Assembly: GCA_000437555.1 (NCBI GenBank)
Contig: FR901016.1
Location: 1 to 22,152 of the forward strand
DNA from: Acidaminococcus sp. CAG:917
GTDB taxonomy: Bacteria > Bacillota > Clostridia > Christensenellales > CAG-917
Direction: 5' to 3'
Length of the DNA stretch: 22,152 bases
Shown: positions 14,234 to 22,152 of the stretch, in pieces
Layout: every line of letters starts with the position of its first letter
Numbering within the stretch: the stretch's first letter is position 1
Made by a program: the position numbers and the translations under genes
The notes under the pieces: generated by a model
Databases searched by the model: none
What the model was told of the DNA's origin: nothing
What the model saw: only the letters and a program-made list of their open reading frames with translations

Positions 14234-15507
14234 TAAAGATTTTCGACGAAAAAGACACCGAAAACATATTCGACCGTCCTCTTTGCGACACAAGCGAATA
14301 TGAAAAGACGGTATCGCAGATAATAGATAAAGTCATCAAAGAAAAGGATAAGGCGCTTTTCGAGTTTGCCGAAAAATTCGACAACGTGAAACTCGACACC
14401 TTAGAGGTTACCGCCGAGGAAATGGACGAGGCGGAAAAACTTGTCGACACTAAGCTGAAAAAGACGATAAAAAAGGCGGCTGAAAATATAGCGGAATTCC
14501 ACTCGAGGCAACTTGAAAAGGGATTTGAGATAAAAAAGGAAAATGGCATAGTGTTGGGACAAAAAGTCACTCCTCTCGACAGGGTGGGAATTTACGTTCC
14601 CGGTGGCACGGCTTGCTATCCGTCCACGGTGCTCATGAACGCCGTTCCTGCCAAGATAGCCGGCGTCGACGAGATAATAATGGTCACGCCTCCGAGGAAG
14701 GACAAGACGATACTTCCCGAGGTTTTGTATGCGGCAAAGGTTGCCGGCGTCGATAGGATTTTCAAGATAGGCGGAGCAGGTGCGGTTGCCGCGCTTGCCT
14801 ACGGAACGGAGAGCGTTCCTGCCGTCGATAAAATCACGGGACCGGGAAATATATACGTTGCAACGGCAAAGAAGATGGTTTACGGTAAAGTCGCTATAGA
14901 TATGATTGCGGGACCAAGTGAAATTCTGGTTGTAGCCGACAGCGGGGCGAAGCCGGCGGTTGTCGCCGCAGACCTTCTGTCGCAGGCAGAACACGACCGT
15001 CTTGCAAGCGCAGTGCTTATTACCGACAGTCCCGGCCTTGCCGAGAGCGTGCAATCTCAAATCGAGGTTCAGTTAAACAAACTGTCAAGAAAAGAAATTG
15101 CAAGGGCGTCGGTTGACAAAATGAGCAAAATCATCGTTGTAAGCGACCTTAAACGCGGCATTGAAATAGCAAACGAAATTGCCCCCGAACACCTTGAGCT
15201 TATGGTGGCAAATCCGTTTGATTTCCTTGGCGAGGTAAAACACGCAGGTTCTATATTTATGGGATACAATACTCCCGAACCGCTCGGAGATTATTATGCG
15301 GGGCCGAATCACACGCTTCCGACGTCGGGAACGGCAAAGTTTTCCTCTCCGCTCAACGCACTTGACTATGTAAAACGCTCGTCGTATATTTATTATAGCG
15401 AGGACGCTTTAAGACAGGTAAAAGACGACGTTATCGCTTTTGCCGAATCGGAGGGACTCACCGCGCACGCAAACAGCGTTGCCATTCGTTTTTCGGAGGA
15501 AAAATGA
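14230..15507 (+). CDS. hisD: Histidinol dehydrogenase
   Basis: This NAD-dependent, zinc-dependent enzyme carries out the last two oxidations from histidinol to histidine. It has 425 residues, the usual length. Zinc and catalytic residues are present: Gln252 and His255 in SQAEHD, Glu320-His321 in APEHLELM, Asp354 in GDYYAGPNHTLPTSG, and His413 in LTAHANS. AAGGAGAG lies about 6 nt before the ATG. It overlaps hisC by 4 nt. Confidence 0.97.
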   Translation: MIKIFDEKDTENIFDRPLCDTSEYEKTVSQIIDKVIKEKDKALFEFAEKFDNVKLDTLEVTAEEMDEAEKLVDTKLKKTIKKAAENIAEFHSRQLEKGFEIKKENGIVLGQKVTPLDRVGIYVPGGTACYPSTVLMNAVPAKIAGVDEIIMVTPPRKDKTILPEVLYAAKVAGVDRIFKIGGAGAVAALAYGTESVPAVDKITGPGNIYVATAKKMVYGKVAIDMIAGPSEILVVADSGAKPAVVAADLLSQAEHDRLASAVLITDSPGLAESVQSQIEVQLNKLSRKEIARASVDKMSKIIVVSDLKRGIEIANEIAPEHLELMVANPFDFLGEVKHAGSIFMGYNTPEPLGDYYAGPNHTLPTSGTAKFSSPLNALDYVKRSSYIYYSEDALRQVKDDVIAFAESEGLTAHANSVAIRFSEEK

Positions 15508-16556
15508 GCAGATTTTTTTCTAAGACACATGACAATTTAACGCCCTATACTCCGGGCGAACAGCCTCGCGACAGAAGGTATATAAAGCTCAACACAAACG
15601 AGTCGCCTTTTGCCCCGTCGCCCAAAGTCGTTGAAGCAATACAGAGCAAAGCAAACCTTTTAAATTTATATAGCGACCCGACTGCACTGAGTTTAAAGCA
15701 GGCAATAGCAAACCACTACGGCGTCAACGAAAAAACGGTCAGCGTTTCAAACGGCTCGGACGAGATTTTAGCGTTTTGTTTTATGGCTTTTTGTGACGGC
15801 AATACTCCCATGGCTTTTTTTGACGTAACCTACGGATTTTACAAAGTTTATGCCGAGCTTTTTAATATAAAGTCGGAGGTAGTCGCTCTCAAAGATGACT
15901 TTACCGCTGATTTTGAGGGTTTAAAAAAGACAAAGGGCAACGTAATCATTGCAAACCCCAACGCACAGACGGGAATATTTGAAAGTCTTGAAGACATCGA
16001 ATCGCTTGTAAAGGCAAAGTCGGACAGGGTAGTTATAGTGGACGAGGCGTATTGCGATTTCGGCGGCAAAAGCTGCATAGAGCTCGTAAAAAAATACGAT
16101 AATCTCATTTTGGTTTCCACATTCTCGAAGTCGAGAAATCTCGCAGGCGGAAGAATAGGTTATGCGATAGCCGACGAACAACTTATCTGCGATTTGGAAA
16201 CGGTAAAATTCAGTTTTAATCCTTACAACCTCGGCACTCTTCCCATAGCGGCGGGCGTCGAAGCGATGAACGACACGGACTATTTTGAAAAATGCACCAA
16301 AAAGGTGATTGAGGCAAGGGAATACACAAAAAACGAACTCGAGGCATTAGGATTTACGGTTTTAAACAGCAGTGCGAATTTTCTTTTGGCGAAAACGGCA
16401 AAAATGCAGGGGAAAGATTTATATCTCGCCTTAAAGGAAAAGGGTATACTCGTCAGATACCTGGGTGACGAGAGAATAAAAGATTATATCAGAATCACAA
16501 TCGGCTCGGCGCAAGAAATGGAAGCGTTTATCGGCGCCGTGAAGGAGATTTTATGA
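15504..16556 (+). CDS. hisC: Histidinol-phosphate aminotransferase
   Basis: This PLP-dependent class I/II aminotransferase converts imidazole-acetol phosphate and glutamate to histidinol phosphate. The N-terminal LNTNESPFAPSP is typical of HisC. DEAYCDF binds the cofactor ring, and Lys209 in STFSKSRNLAGGRIGY forms the Schiff base. At 350 residues it is complete. It overlaps hisB by 4 nt, with GGAG upstream of the next ATG. Confidence 0.95.
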   Translation: MSRFFSKTHDNLTPYTPGEQPRDRRYIKLNTNESPFAPSPKVVEAIQSKANLLNLYSDPTALSLKQAIANHYGVNEKTVSVSNGSDEILAFCFMAFCDGNTPMAFFDVTYGFYKVYAELFNIKSEVVALKDDFTADFEGLKKTKGNVIIANPNAQTGIFESLEDIESLVKAKSDRVVIVDEAYCDFGGKSCIELVKKYDNLILVSTFSKSRNLAGGRIGYAIADEQLICDLETVKFSFNPYNLGTLPIAAGVEAMNDTDYFEKCTKKVIEAREYTKNELEALGFTVLNSSANFLLAKTAKMQGKDLYLALKEKGILVRYLGDERIKDYIRITIGSAQEMEAFIGAVKEIL

Positions 16557-17140
16557 GAGAAGCCAAAATTGAAAGAAAGACAAACGAAACGGATATTTCT
16601 TTATATTTAAATCTTGACGGAGAGGGCGTTTGCGATATAGATACGGGCTGCGGATTTTTAGACCACATGTTAGAGCTTTTAAGCGCCCATTCGAGGTTTG
16701 ACCTTACCGTCAAATGCAAAGGCGATACGAAAGTGGATTATCACCACACGGTAGAAGATATCGGCATAGCGCTCGGAGATGCTTTAAAAACGGCTCTCGG
16801 CAATAAGGGCGGTATTTGCCGTTATGCCGACGTCACCATTCCTATGGACGAATCGCTTGTTATGTGCGCCATAGACGTTTCGGGAAGATGCTATCTTTTA
16901 TACGACCTTATTTTAAAACAGGCGAAAGTAGGCGATTTCGATACGGAGCTGGTGGAAGAATTCTTCTGGGGATTTTGCCGCAGAGCGGAAGTTACTCTTG
17001 ACTTTATTCAGCTTGCGGGAAAAAATACGCACCACATAATCGAATGTGCTTTTAAAGCGTTTGCCCGTGCGCTCAGGGCGGCGGTTAAAATCGATGAAAG
17101 CTTAAAGGGCAAAGTGCCGTCAAGCAAAGGAGCTTTATGA
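16553..17140 (+). CDS. hisB: Imidazoleglycerol-phosphate dehydratase (monofunctional HisB)
   Basis: The 195-residue enzyme dehydrates imidazoleglycerol phosphate using a manganese pair. Metal-binding repeats are intact: FLDHMLELLSAHS, DYHHTVED (His64, His65, Glu68, Asp69) and THHIIECAFKAFARAL (His160, His161, Glu164). There is no N-terminal phosphatase domain, so histidinol-phosphate phosphatase must be supplied elsewhere. It overlaps hisH by 4 nt. Confidence 0.96.
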   Translation: MREAKIERKTNETDISLYLNLDGEGVCDIDTGCGFLDHMLELLSAHSRFDLTVKCKGDTKVDYHHTVEDIGIALGDALKTALGNKGGICRYADVTIPMDESLVMCAIDVSGRCYLLYDLILKQAKVGDFDTELVEEFFWGFCRRAEVTLDFIQLAGKNTHHIIECAFKAFARALRAAVKIDESLKGKVPSSKGAL

Positions 17141-17751
17141 TTGCTATAGTGGATTACGGCGTGGGCAATCTTTTTTCGCTTGCCTCGTCGCTCAAATATC
17201 TTAAAATAGACAGCGTTGTTACGTCCGATATAAAGAAAATAGAGACAGCCGACAAGATAATTCTGCCCGGCGTCGGAGCGTTTAAAGACGCAAAGGAAAA
17301 ACTTGACGCTATGGAGCTTACCGAGCCGCTCATAAACCTTGCAAAAGAAGGCAAACCTTTTTTGGGAATTTGTCTCGGTATGCAGTTGCTGTTTGACTTC
17401 AGCTTGGAATACGGCAAAACGGAAGGTTTAAAACTCGTGAGCGGAAAAGTATGTCCGCTGTCGGGCGATATTCCCTCCGATTTAAAAGTGCCTCAAATGG
17501 GTTGGAACAGTCTTAAAATCGTAAAGGACAGCCCCATTTTGAAATACTCTTCCGACGGCGACTTTGTATATTTTGTTCATAGCTTTTATGCCAAAGATTG
17601 CAAAGATTCACTTGTCGCCTATACCGATTACGGAACTTCCGTCACGGCGGTAGTGCAAAATAAAAACGTTTTCGGAACTCAATTCCATCCCGAAAAGAGC
17701 GGCAAGACGGGGCTTAAAATTTTGCAGGCATTCAGTGAGGTGAAAGTATGA
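17137..17751 (+). CDS. hisH: Imidazole glycerol phosphate synthase, glutaminase subunit
   Basis: This class I glutamine amidotransferase feeds ammonia to HisF. The triad is complete: Cys79 in GICLGMQLLF, His184 and Glu186 in TQFHPEKSG. The N-terminal DYGVGNLFSL and PGVGAF are typical. Length is normal at 204 residues. It overlaps hisA by 4 nt; its partner hisF follows hisA. Confidence 0.96.
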   Translation: MIAIVDYGVGNLFSLASSLKYLKIDSVVTSDIKKIETADKIILPGVGAFKDAKEKLDAMELTEPLINLAKEGKPFLGICLGMQLLFDFSLEYGKTEGLKLVSGKVCPLSGDIPSDLKVPQMGWNSLKIVKDSPILKYSSDGDFVYFVHSFYAKDCKDSLVAYTDYGTSVTAVVQNKNVFGTQFHPEKSGKTGLKILQAFSEVKV

Positions 17752-18458
17752 AAATATTTCCCGCAATAGACCTTATCGATAAAAAAGTGGTCAGGCTCTC
17801 TCAGGGCGACTATTCAAAAAAGACGATGTATTCCGATAATCCCCTTTCCGTTGCAAAATCCTTTTTAAAAGACGGGGCAACGCACCTTCACGTTGTTGAC
17901 CTTGACGGAGCAAAAAAAGGAAGTCCTGTCAACTTTGAAGTGATAAAACAGTTAAAGCAGCTTGATATGTTTGTCGAAGTGGGCGGCGGTATAAGGGATA
18001 TGCAAAAGATAGAGGCTTATCAAAAGATTGGTGTTGACAGAGTTATCCTTGGAACTGTTGCGATAAAAAACTTTGATTTTGTTGTCGAGGCGGTAAAAGA
18101 ATTTAAAGATATGATAGCCGTAGGCGTGGACGCCAAAGACGAAAAGGTGGCAACTCACGGCTGGCAGGAAGTGACGGGCGTAAACAGTTTCGAGTTTTGT
18201 AAAAAACTGTATGACGCAGGCGTTAAAAGCGTCATATACACCGATATAGCCACCGACGGAATGTTGAAAGGAACAAATCTTCCCGCTTTTAAAAGACTGT
18301 CAAAGATAAAGGGACTCAAAGTCACGGCGTCCGGAGGGATATCGAGCGTGGAAGAAATAAAAAAACTAAAAGAGATGGGCGTTTGGGGCGCAATTTTGGG
18401 TAAGGCGCTGTATGAAAACAAACTGAGCCTTGCCGACGCCGTAAGGGAGGAAGAATAA
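17748..18458 (+). CDS. hisA: ProFAR isomerase (HisA)
   Basis: This TIM-barrel enzyme performs the Amadori rearrangement of ProFAR to PRFAR. The catalytic Asp8 (FPAIDLIDKKVVRL) and Asp128 (GVDAKDEKV) are present. Phosphate-binding glycine strands VGGGIRD and ASGGISS are also seen. It has 236 residues. Its stop shares one base with the ATG of hisF (TAATG). Confidence 0.96.
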   Translation: MKIFPAIDLIDKKVVRLSQGDYSKKTMYSDNPLSVAKSFLKDGATHLHVVDLDGAKKGSPVNFEVIKQLKQLDMFVEVGGGIRDMQKIEAYQKIGVDRVILGTVAIKNFDFVVEAVKEFKDMIAVGVDAKDEKVATHGWQEVTGVNSFEFCKKLYDAGVKSVIYTDIATDGMLKGTNLPAFKRLSKIKGLKVTASGGISSVEEIKKLKEMGVWGAILGKALYENKLSLADAVREEE

Positions 18459-19216
18459 TGCTTGCAAAAAGAATTATACCTTGCCTTGACATCAAAGACG
18501 GCAGAGTGGTAAAAGGCGTAAACTTTTTAGGCGTCAAAGACGTGGAAAGCCCCGTGGAACTTGCAAAGTTTTACAATGAATCCGGAGCGGACGAACTTGT
18601 TTTTTACGACATAACCGCATCGGCGGAAGGCAGAGCGCTCTTTACCGATATTTTGCTCGACGTTGCAAGGCAGATATTCATTCCGCTCACCGTGGGCGGA
18701 GGAATAAACACCGTTGCCGACTTTGACAGAGTTTTAAAGTGCGGAGCGGACAAAGTCAGCGTAAACAGCGGAGCGATAAAAAATCCGTCGCTTATATCAG
18801 AGGCGGCAAAACGCTACGGTGACCAGTGCGTCGTGCTGTCAATGGACGTAAAGAGAGTGGACGGAAAGTATACCGTGTTTGCCAAAGGCGGCAGAGAGAA
18901 TACGGGCATCGACGCAATCGAATGGGCAAAAAAGGGCGTGGGTGACGGAGCGGGCGAAATTGTTTTAAACAGTATAGATACCGACGGCGTGAAGCAAGGA
19001 TTTGACCTTGAGATGCTTGACAAAATTTGCTCGGTGACAAACGTTCCCGTTATAGCGTCGGGCGGCGCAGGCTGTATAGAAGATTTTGTCACGCTGTTCA
19101 AAACCTTGCCAAAGGTGGACGCAGGTCTCGCCGCTTCCATATTCCACTTTAAAGAAGTGAGCATATCCGCTCTTAAACAAAGATTATCAAAGGAGGGCGT
19201 TTCGATACGCATTTAA
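18458..19216 (+). CDS. hisF: Imidazole glycerol phosphate synthase, cyclase subunit
   Basis: This TIM-barrel cyclase partners HisH to make imidazoleglycerol phosphate and AICAR. Catalytic Asp11 (PCLDIKDGRVVKG) and Asp130 (LSMDVKR) are present. Phosphate loops VGGGINT and ASGGAG are also seen. It has 252 residues, the usual length. One nucleotide separates its stop from hisIE. Confidence 0.97.
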   Translation: MLAKRIIPCLDIKDGRVVKGVNFLGVKDVESPVELAKFYNESGADELVFYDITASAEGRALFTDILLDVARQIFIPLTVGGGINTVADFDRVLKCGADKVSVNSGAIKNPSLISEAAKRYGDQCVVLSMDVKRVDGKYTVFAKGGRENTGIDAIEWAKKGVGDGAGEIVLNSIDTDGVKQGFDLEMLDKICSVTNVPVIASGGAGCIEDFVTLFKTLPKVDAGLAASIFHFKEVSISALKQRLSKEGVSIRI

Positions 19217-19217
19217 T

Positions 19218-19862
19218 ATGATTACAATAGACGATTTAAAATTTGACGAAAACGGGCTTATTCCTTGCATTGTGCAAGACCATTACACAAAGGAAGTTTT
19301 AACTCTTGCCTATATGAACAAAGAAAGCCTTAAAATCTCAATGGAAAAGGGACTCACATGTTTTTGGAGCAGGTCAAGAAAGCAGCTTTGGCTCAAAGGC
19401 GAAACGTCCAAAAATTATCAGCACATCGTTTCAATCCGCACCGACTGCGACTACGACGCACTTGTCTGCGACGTCATAAAGGACGGATTTGCCTGCCACC
19501 TTAACAGGGAAAGCTGCTTTGCCGACGAAGTATATATAAGCGAAGCTCTTAAGGAATTTTCAATCGAGCTTTTATATAAAGAGCTTGAAGGCAGAAAGAC
19601 CAATCCGAAAGAGGGGAGCTATACAACCTATCTCTTCGAGCAGGGCGTCGAGAAGATTTTGAAAAAAGTGGGAGAGGAATGCACCGAGGTTATCATCGGC
19701 GCAAAAAACAGCAGAGAGGAAGCCCTCTTTGAAATAGCCGACCTTTGTTATCACCTTCTCGTATTGATGGTTGAAATGAAGATAACGCCCAAAGACGTTA
19801 TAGCGGAACTTGAAAAAAGACACGTTGTTGACAAAAAGGTCAAGCAACAAAAGATGAAATAA
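19218..19862 (+). CDS. hisIE: Bifunctional PR-AMP cyclohydrolase / PR-ATP pyrophosphohydrolase
   Basis: This fusion carries out steps two and three of the pathway. The N-terminal HisI domain (about 1-110) has CFWSRSRKQLWLKGETS, then DCDYDALVCDV and FACHLNRESCF, with the zinc and metal ligands. The C-terminal HisE domain (about 125-205) has VGEECTEVIIGAKN and the acidic helices of the MazG-like fold. It has 214 residues in total. It ends the his set and overlaps ung by one base. Confidence 0.96.
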   Translation: MITIDDLKFDENGLIPCIVQDHYTKEVLTLAYMNKESLKISMEKGLTCFWSRSRKQLWLKGETSKNYQHIVSIRTDCDYDALVCDVIKDGFACHLNRESCFADEVYISEALKEFSIELLYKELEGRKTNPKEGSYTTYLFEQGVEKILKKVGEECTEVIIGAKNSREEALFEIADLCYHLLVLMVEMKITPKDVIAELEKRHVVDKKVKQQKMK

Positions 19863-20530
19863 TGGTTTGTATCGGTAACAGCTGGGACGAGATTTTAAAA
19901 GACGAGTTTAAATCCGACTATTATCTTAAGCTCAGAGAGTTTTTGAAAAAAGAATATTTCTCCGCCACGGTGTATCCGCCAATGGGTGATATATTTAACG
20001 CCTTGAAACTGACTGACTATGAAAAAGTAAAGGTAGTTATTTTGGGGCAGGACCCTTATCACGGCAAAGGACAGGCGATGGGGCTTTGTTTTTCCGTGCC
20101 GAAAGATATCGCGGCGCCGCCGTCGCTTGTCAACATTTTTAAAGAAATGGAAAGCGACGTGCACGTTAAAAACACTTCGCCCGATTTAACCTCGTGGGCA
20201 AAACAGGGAGTGTTGCTTTTAAACACGTCGCTGACGGTAAGAGAGGGACAGCCAAACTCGCACAAGGGCAGAGGCTGGGAGATATTGACCGATAAAATCA
20301 TTGAAAAGGTAAGCGAGAAAACTACGCCCGTGGTATTCATACTTTGGGGGTCAAACGCGAGGTCGAAAAAAAGTCTGATAAAGGGCGGACAGCATCTTAT
20401 CATAGAATCTGCCCACCCGTCGCCGCTTTCGGCGTATAACGGCTTTTTCGGCTCTAAGCCATTTTCACGCACCAACGATTTTTTAGTAAAGGCGGGGCTT
20501 GAGCCCGTCGATTGGAGGACAGAGCTATGA
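19862..20530 (+). CDS. ung: Uracil-DNA glycosylase, family 1
   Basis: This enzyme removes uracil from DNA to start base excision repair. Catalytic GQDPYHGKGQAMGLCFSV places Asp64 as the water-activating residue. LLNTSLTVREGQPNSH is the uracil-binding region, and HPSPLSAYNGFFG gives His185 and the minor-groove loop. It has 222 residues, full length. It is cotranscribed with the his genes by overlap (TAATG), an arrangement probably due to shared transcription rather than function. Confidence 0.97.
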   Translation: MVCIGNSWDEILKDEFKSDYYLKLREFLKKEYFSATVYPPMGDIFNALKLTDYEKVKVVILGQDPYHGKGQAMGLCFSVPKDIAAPPSLVNIFKEMESDVHVKNTSPDLTSWAKQGVLLLNTSLTVREGQPNSHKGRGWEILTDKIIEKVSEKTTPVVFILWGSNARSKKSLIKGGQHLIIESAHPSPLSAYNGFFGSKPFSRTNDFLVKAGLEPVDWRTEL

Positions 20531-20817
20531 CAAGCAAACAAAGAGCGGCAATAAAATCTATGGCAAACGGATTAAAGCCGATATTTCAGATCGGGAAAGG
20601 AGGAATAGGTGAAAATCTTATATCCGACCTTAGCGACGCACTCGAAAAATACGAGCTCATAAAAATTTCCGTTTTGCAAAACTCGGAAAAGGGAGCAAAG
20701 GATATACTTTCCGATTTGGCAGAAAAGCTTAAAGCCGAGCCTATCGCCGCCGTCGGAAACAAGATAGTTTTATATCGCCGCTCAAAAAGAGAAGATATAA
20801 AACATATTGAGTTTTAG
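20527..20817 (+). CDS. yhbY: YhbY-type ribosome-assembly RNA-binding protein (CRM domain)
   Basis: The 96-residue protein is a single CRM domain, known to act in large ribosomal subunit assembly. The core FQIGKGGIGENLI (GKGGI at 23-27) and KISVLQNSEKGAKDI fit the family. The ATG at 20527 overlaps the ung stop (ATGA) and has GGAGGA at 20515-20520, so it is preferred over an in-frame TTG at 20512. Confidence 0.92.
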   Translation: MTSKQRAAIKSMANGLKPIFQIGKGGIGENLISDLSDALEKYELIKISVLQNSEKGAKDILSDLAEKLKAEPIAAVGNKIVLYRRSKREDIKHIEF

Positions 20818-20960
20818 TCAAAACCGTATATTTAAAGTTAAAAATAAATTTAGTTGAATTTGGTAAATAAGTCAAAACACGGCAAAGCACGCTTTATATA
20901 ATGCTTTCGTTTTGAATAGCCGCAAAGAAGTTTTGAAAAACTATTTAAAAGGTCAAGTTT

Positions 20961-21158
20961 ATGGATATCGAAAGGATAAATTTTCTTGCAAAAAAAGCCA
21001 AAACGGAAGGGCTGAACGAGTCGGAAAAAGCCGAGCAGGCAAAACTGAGAAGAGAGTATATCGACAGCATTACGGGCAATTTAAGAGCGCAGCTTGAAAA
21101 CGTATATATTGTTGACGAAAAGGGAAATAAGGTGAAGTATGACAAAAAAAGAAACTGA
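20961..21158 (+). CDS. DUF896 (YnzC-type) small protein
   Basis: The 65-residue protein MDIERINFLAKKAKTEGLNE is followed by EKAEQAKLRREYIDSITGNL and RAQLENVYIVDE. This closely fits DUF896, a two-helix Firmicute family whose Bacillus member is YnzC and whose molecular role is not settled. AAAGGT is the probable ribosome binding site. A TATAAT at 20897-20902 could be a -10 element for this gene, but no clear -35 is seen. The next small gene overlaps its end by 20 nt. Confidence 0.88.
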   Translation: MDIERINFLAKKAKTEGLNESEKAEQAKLRREYIDSITGNLRAQLENVYIVDEKGNKVKYDKKRN

Positions 21159-21333
21159 TTATCTTCCGCTTTGGGAACCGCTTGACAAGTCGAAGGAAAC
21201 TCCCGTAAAAAAGGAACTGACAAAAGCCGAGGAAGCGGAAAAGAAAAGAAAACAAAAACAGACGGAAGCTTTTAAAAAGAAATATTTCGAGTATTACGAC
21301 GACGTCAAAATCTCGCACAGGGAAGATTGGTGA
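21139..21333 (+). CDS. Small Lys/Glu-rich hypothetical protein
   Basis: The 64-residue product starts MTKKETDYLPLWEPLDKSKE. It has a highly charged central helix (about 26-46) and ends YYDDVKISHREDW. I do not recognise a family. AAGGTGAAG precedes the ATG, and the start lies inside the DUF896 gene, 20 nt before its stop, which argues for coupled translation. The aromatic/proline N-terminus and the tryptophan end are unlike random sequence, so it is probably expressed. Confidence 0.65.
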   Translation: MTKKETDYLPLWEPLDKSKETPVKKELTKAEEAEKKRKQKQTEAFKKKYFEYYDDVKISHREDW

Positions 21334-21399
21334 CGGAGTTGTTTTTGTCTTTCGTTCTAATTTATAAATCGGTTTTAATTTATAATGTAAAATGTAAAT

Positions 21400-21423
21400 A
21401 AAAAGACGCTCTTGCGTCTTTTT
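21400..21423. terminator. Bidirectional intrinsic terminator
   Basis: AAAAAGACGC (21400-21409) and GCGTCTTTTT (21414-21423) form a perfect 10-bp stem with TCTT loop. It ends the plus-strand genes and can also serve the minus-strand DUF3267 gene, whose stop lies about 100 nt away. Confidence 0.9.
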
Positions 21424-21522
21424 ACAATATTTTTAAATAATTAATTTTTTATTTTAATCTAATGATATAAATTTTCGGTAAATTCAAAAATAAATTTTAT
21501 GTCGGTCAATAAGTATAAATTT

Positions 21523-22152
21523 TTATTCCTCGCTTTCGAAATCTGAAAAATTATCTGCGAGACTTTCTTCTGTTTTTTCGTTTTCCGATTTTTCGCCGTC
21601 TGTTTTTTTGTCGACGCTTTCGGATTTGATGCCGTCTTTTTTGTCGCCGTCGTCTTGCGTTTTTGCATTATTCGAGCTTTCGTCGTTTTCGATTGCTTTA
21701 TCGATAGAGCCGTTTGTTTCGCCCTCTGAATTTTTGGTTAAATCGGTGGCGTAAATTTCCATATCCGTGCCGTTGTCCAGAATGAGAGCTTTTTTGGGAG
21801 CCGTCAGAATTTTGACGGCAACGTATAAATCGCCCGCCGCACCCGATATGTTGAAAATCTGTATGAAGAACACGCCCCAGAAATAGACGGACGGAACCAA
21901 AAGGCAGGGAATTAGCAAAATCGGCGTCCAGATTATAAGAGGAGAAAGACCGATGACGAGGTAGGGGGCTTTTTTATAATAGCCGTCCGACGCACAGTAT
22001 GCCATAGCCGCTTTAAATCCGAAGCGCAGCCTGCATTTTGTGTCGAATATCTTAAAAAATGCGGCGTGCGTAGCCTCGTGCAGAAAGATATATACGACGG
22101 AGCCGACAAACGCTATGACGATATTGATGATTATTTTTACCCAGCCTATGGA
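21523..22152 (-). CDS. DUF3267-type membrane protein with HExxH motif (5' partial)
   Basis: The frame stays open to the window edge, so the upstream start is outside; the Met encoded at 22003-22005 is internal. The visible part is 209 residues. A membrane helix ends in YIFLHEATHAAFFKIF, with HEATH encoded at 22066-22080. DUF3267 proteins are putative zinc peptidases of the membrane, with the HExxH at the membrane face. FGFKAAMAYCASDGYYKKAP is followed by two further hydrophobic segments (LVIGLSPLIIWTPILLIPCL and VYFWGVFFIQIF). The last 70 residues are a Lys/Glu/Asp/Ser-rich, probably disordered tail. Peptidase activity is a family inference and the substrate is unknown. Confidence 0.82.
   Translation of the reverse strand, partial: SIGWVKIIINIVIAFVGSVVYIFLHEATHAAFFKIFDTKCRLRFGFKAAMAYCASDGYYKKAPYLVIGLSPLIIWTPILLIPCLLVPSVYFWGVFFIQIFNISGAAGDLYVAVKILTAPKKALILDNGTDMEIYATDLTKNSEGETNGSIDKAIENDESSNNAKTQDDGDKKDGIKSESVDKKTDGEKSENEKTEESLADNFSDFESEE

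Noticed and set aside
20512..20526. TTG start at 20512 for yhbY
   Set aside because: GGAGGA at 20515-20520 would then lie inside the gene; it is ideally placed for the ATG at 20527.
1..22152. CRISPR array
   Set aside because: No series of regularly spaced short direct repeats was seen; the only near-identical pair is the hairpin repeat, with two copies 149 nt apart.

Overview
The window looks like a chromosomal segment of an uncultured Clostridia-type Firmicute. The clues are moderate GC content, AGGAGG-like ribosome binding sites, a YerC-type TrpR relative at the head of a histidine operon, short-form HisG with HisZ, a DUF896/YnzC protein, YhbY, and a tRNA-Ser with encoded CCA. Genus cannot be read from the sequence.

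Positions 1-1420 are a scrap zone. It holds the 3' end of a membrane-anchored protein, a start site that stops after 8 codons, long imperfect inverted repeats resembling the transfer region of a conjugative element, a 3' remnant of a zinc-type alcohol dehydrogenase, two intrinsic terminators and a frameshifted XRE helix-turn-helix gene. Positions 1427-7368 are a compact defence operon. A DUF6680-type membrane protein overlaps a type III methyltransferase (mod). A second membrane/coiled-coil protein of unknown family follows, then the type III restriction helicase-nuclease (res). The target-recognition part of mod is clearly AT-richer than its flanks, which suggests recombinational exchange of specificity. 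A bidirectional terminator and tRNA-Ser(GCT), with a consensus promoter, lie on the minus strand at 7586-7771.

Positions 7772-8381 are non-coding except for coding-like sequence just before the ClC gene. They carry two near-identical 38-nt hairpin repeats with a compensatory base-pair change, then a ClC chloride transporter with a C-terminal RCK/TrkA-C domain (8382-10247), which lacks a conventional start codon. A lipoprotein of unknown role (10420-12015) ends in a terminator.

Positions 12186-19862 are a complete histidine operon, yerC-hisZGDCBHAF-hisIE. It is driven by a promoter whose -35/-10 spacer is a perfect inverted repeat, a likely operator for the TrpR-like protein. Genes overlap by 1-14 nt, except for a 1-nt gap before hisIE. 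Only histidinol-phosphate phosphatase is missing. The run continues into ung and yhbY. Two small genes (DUF896 and a lysine/glutamate-rich hypothetical) follow, then a bidirectional terminator, and a minus-strand DUF3267 (HExxH) membrane protein that leaves the window at its 5' end.

The best candidates for something undescribed are the type III RM operon with two interleaved membrane proteins, the covarying hairpin pair upstream of the ClC gene, and the YerC/operator arrangement.
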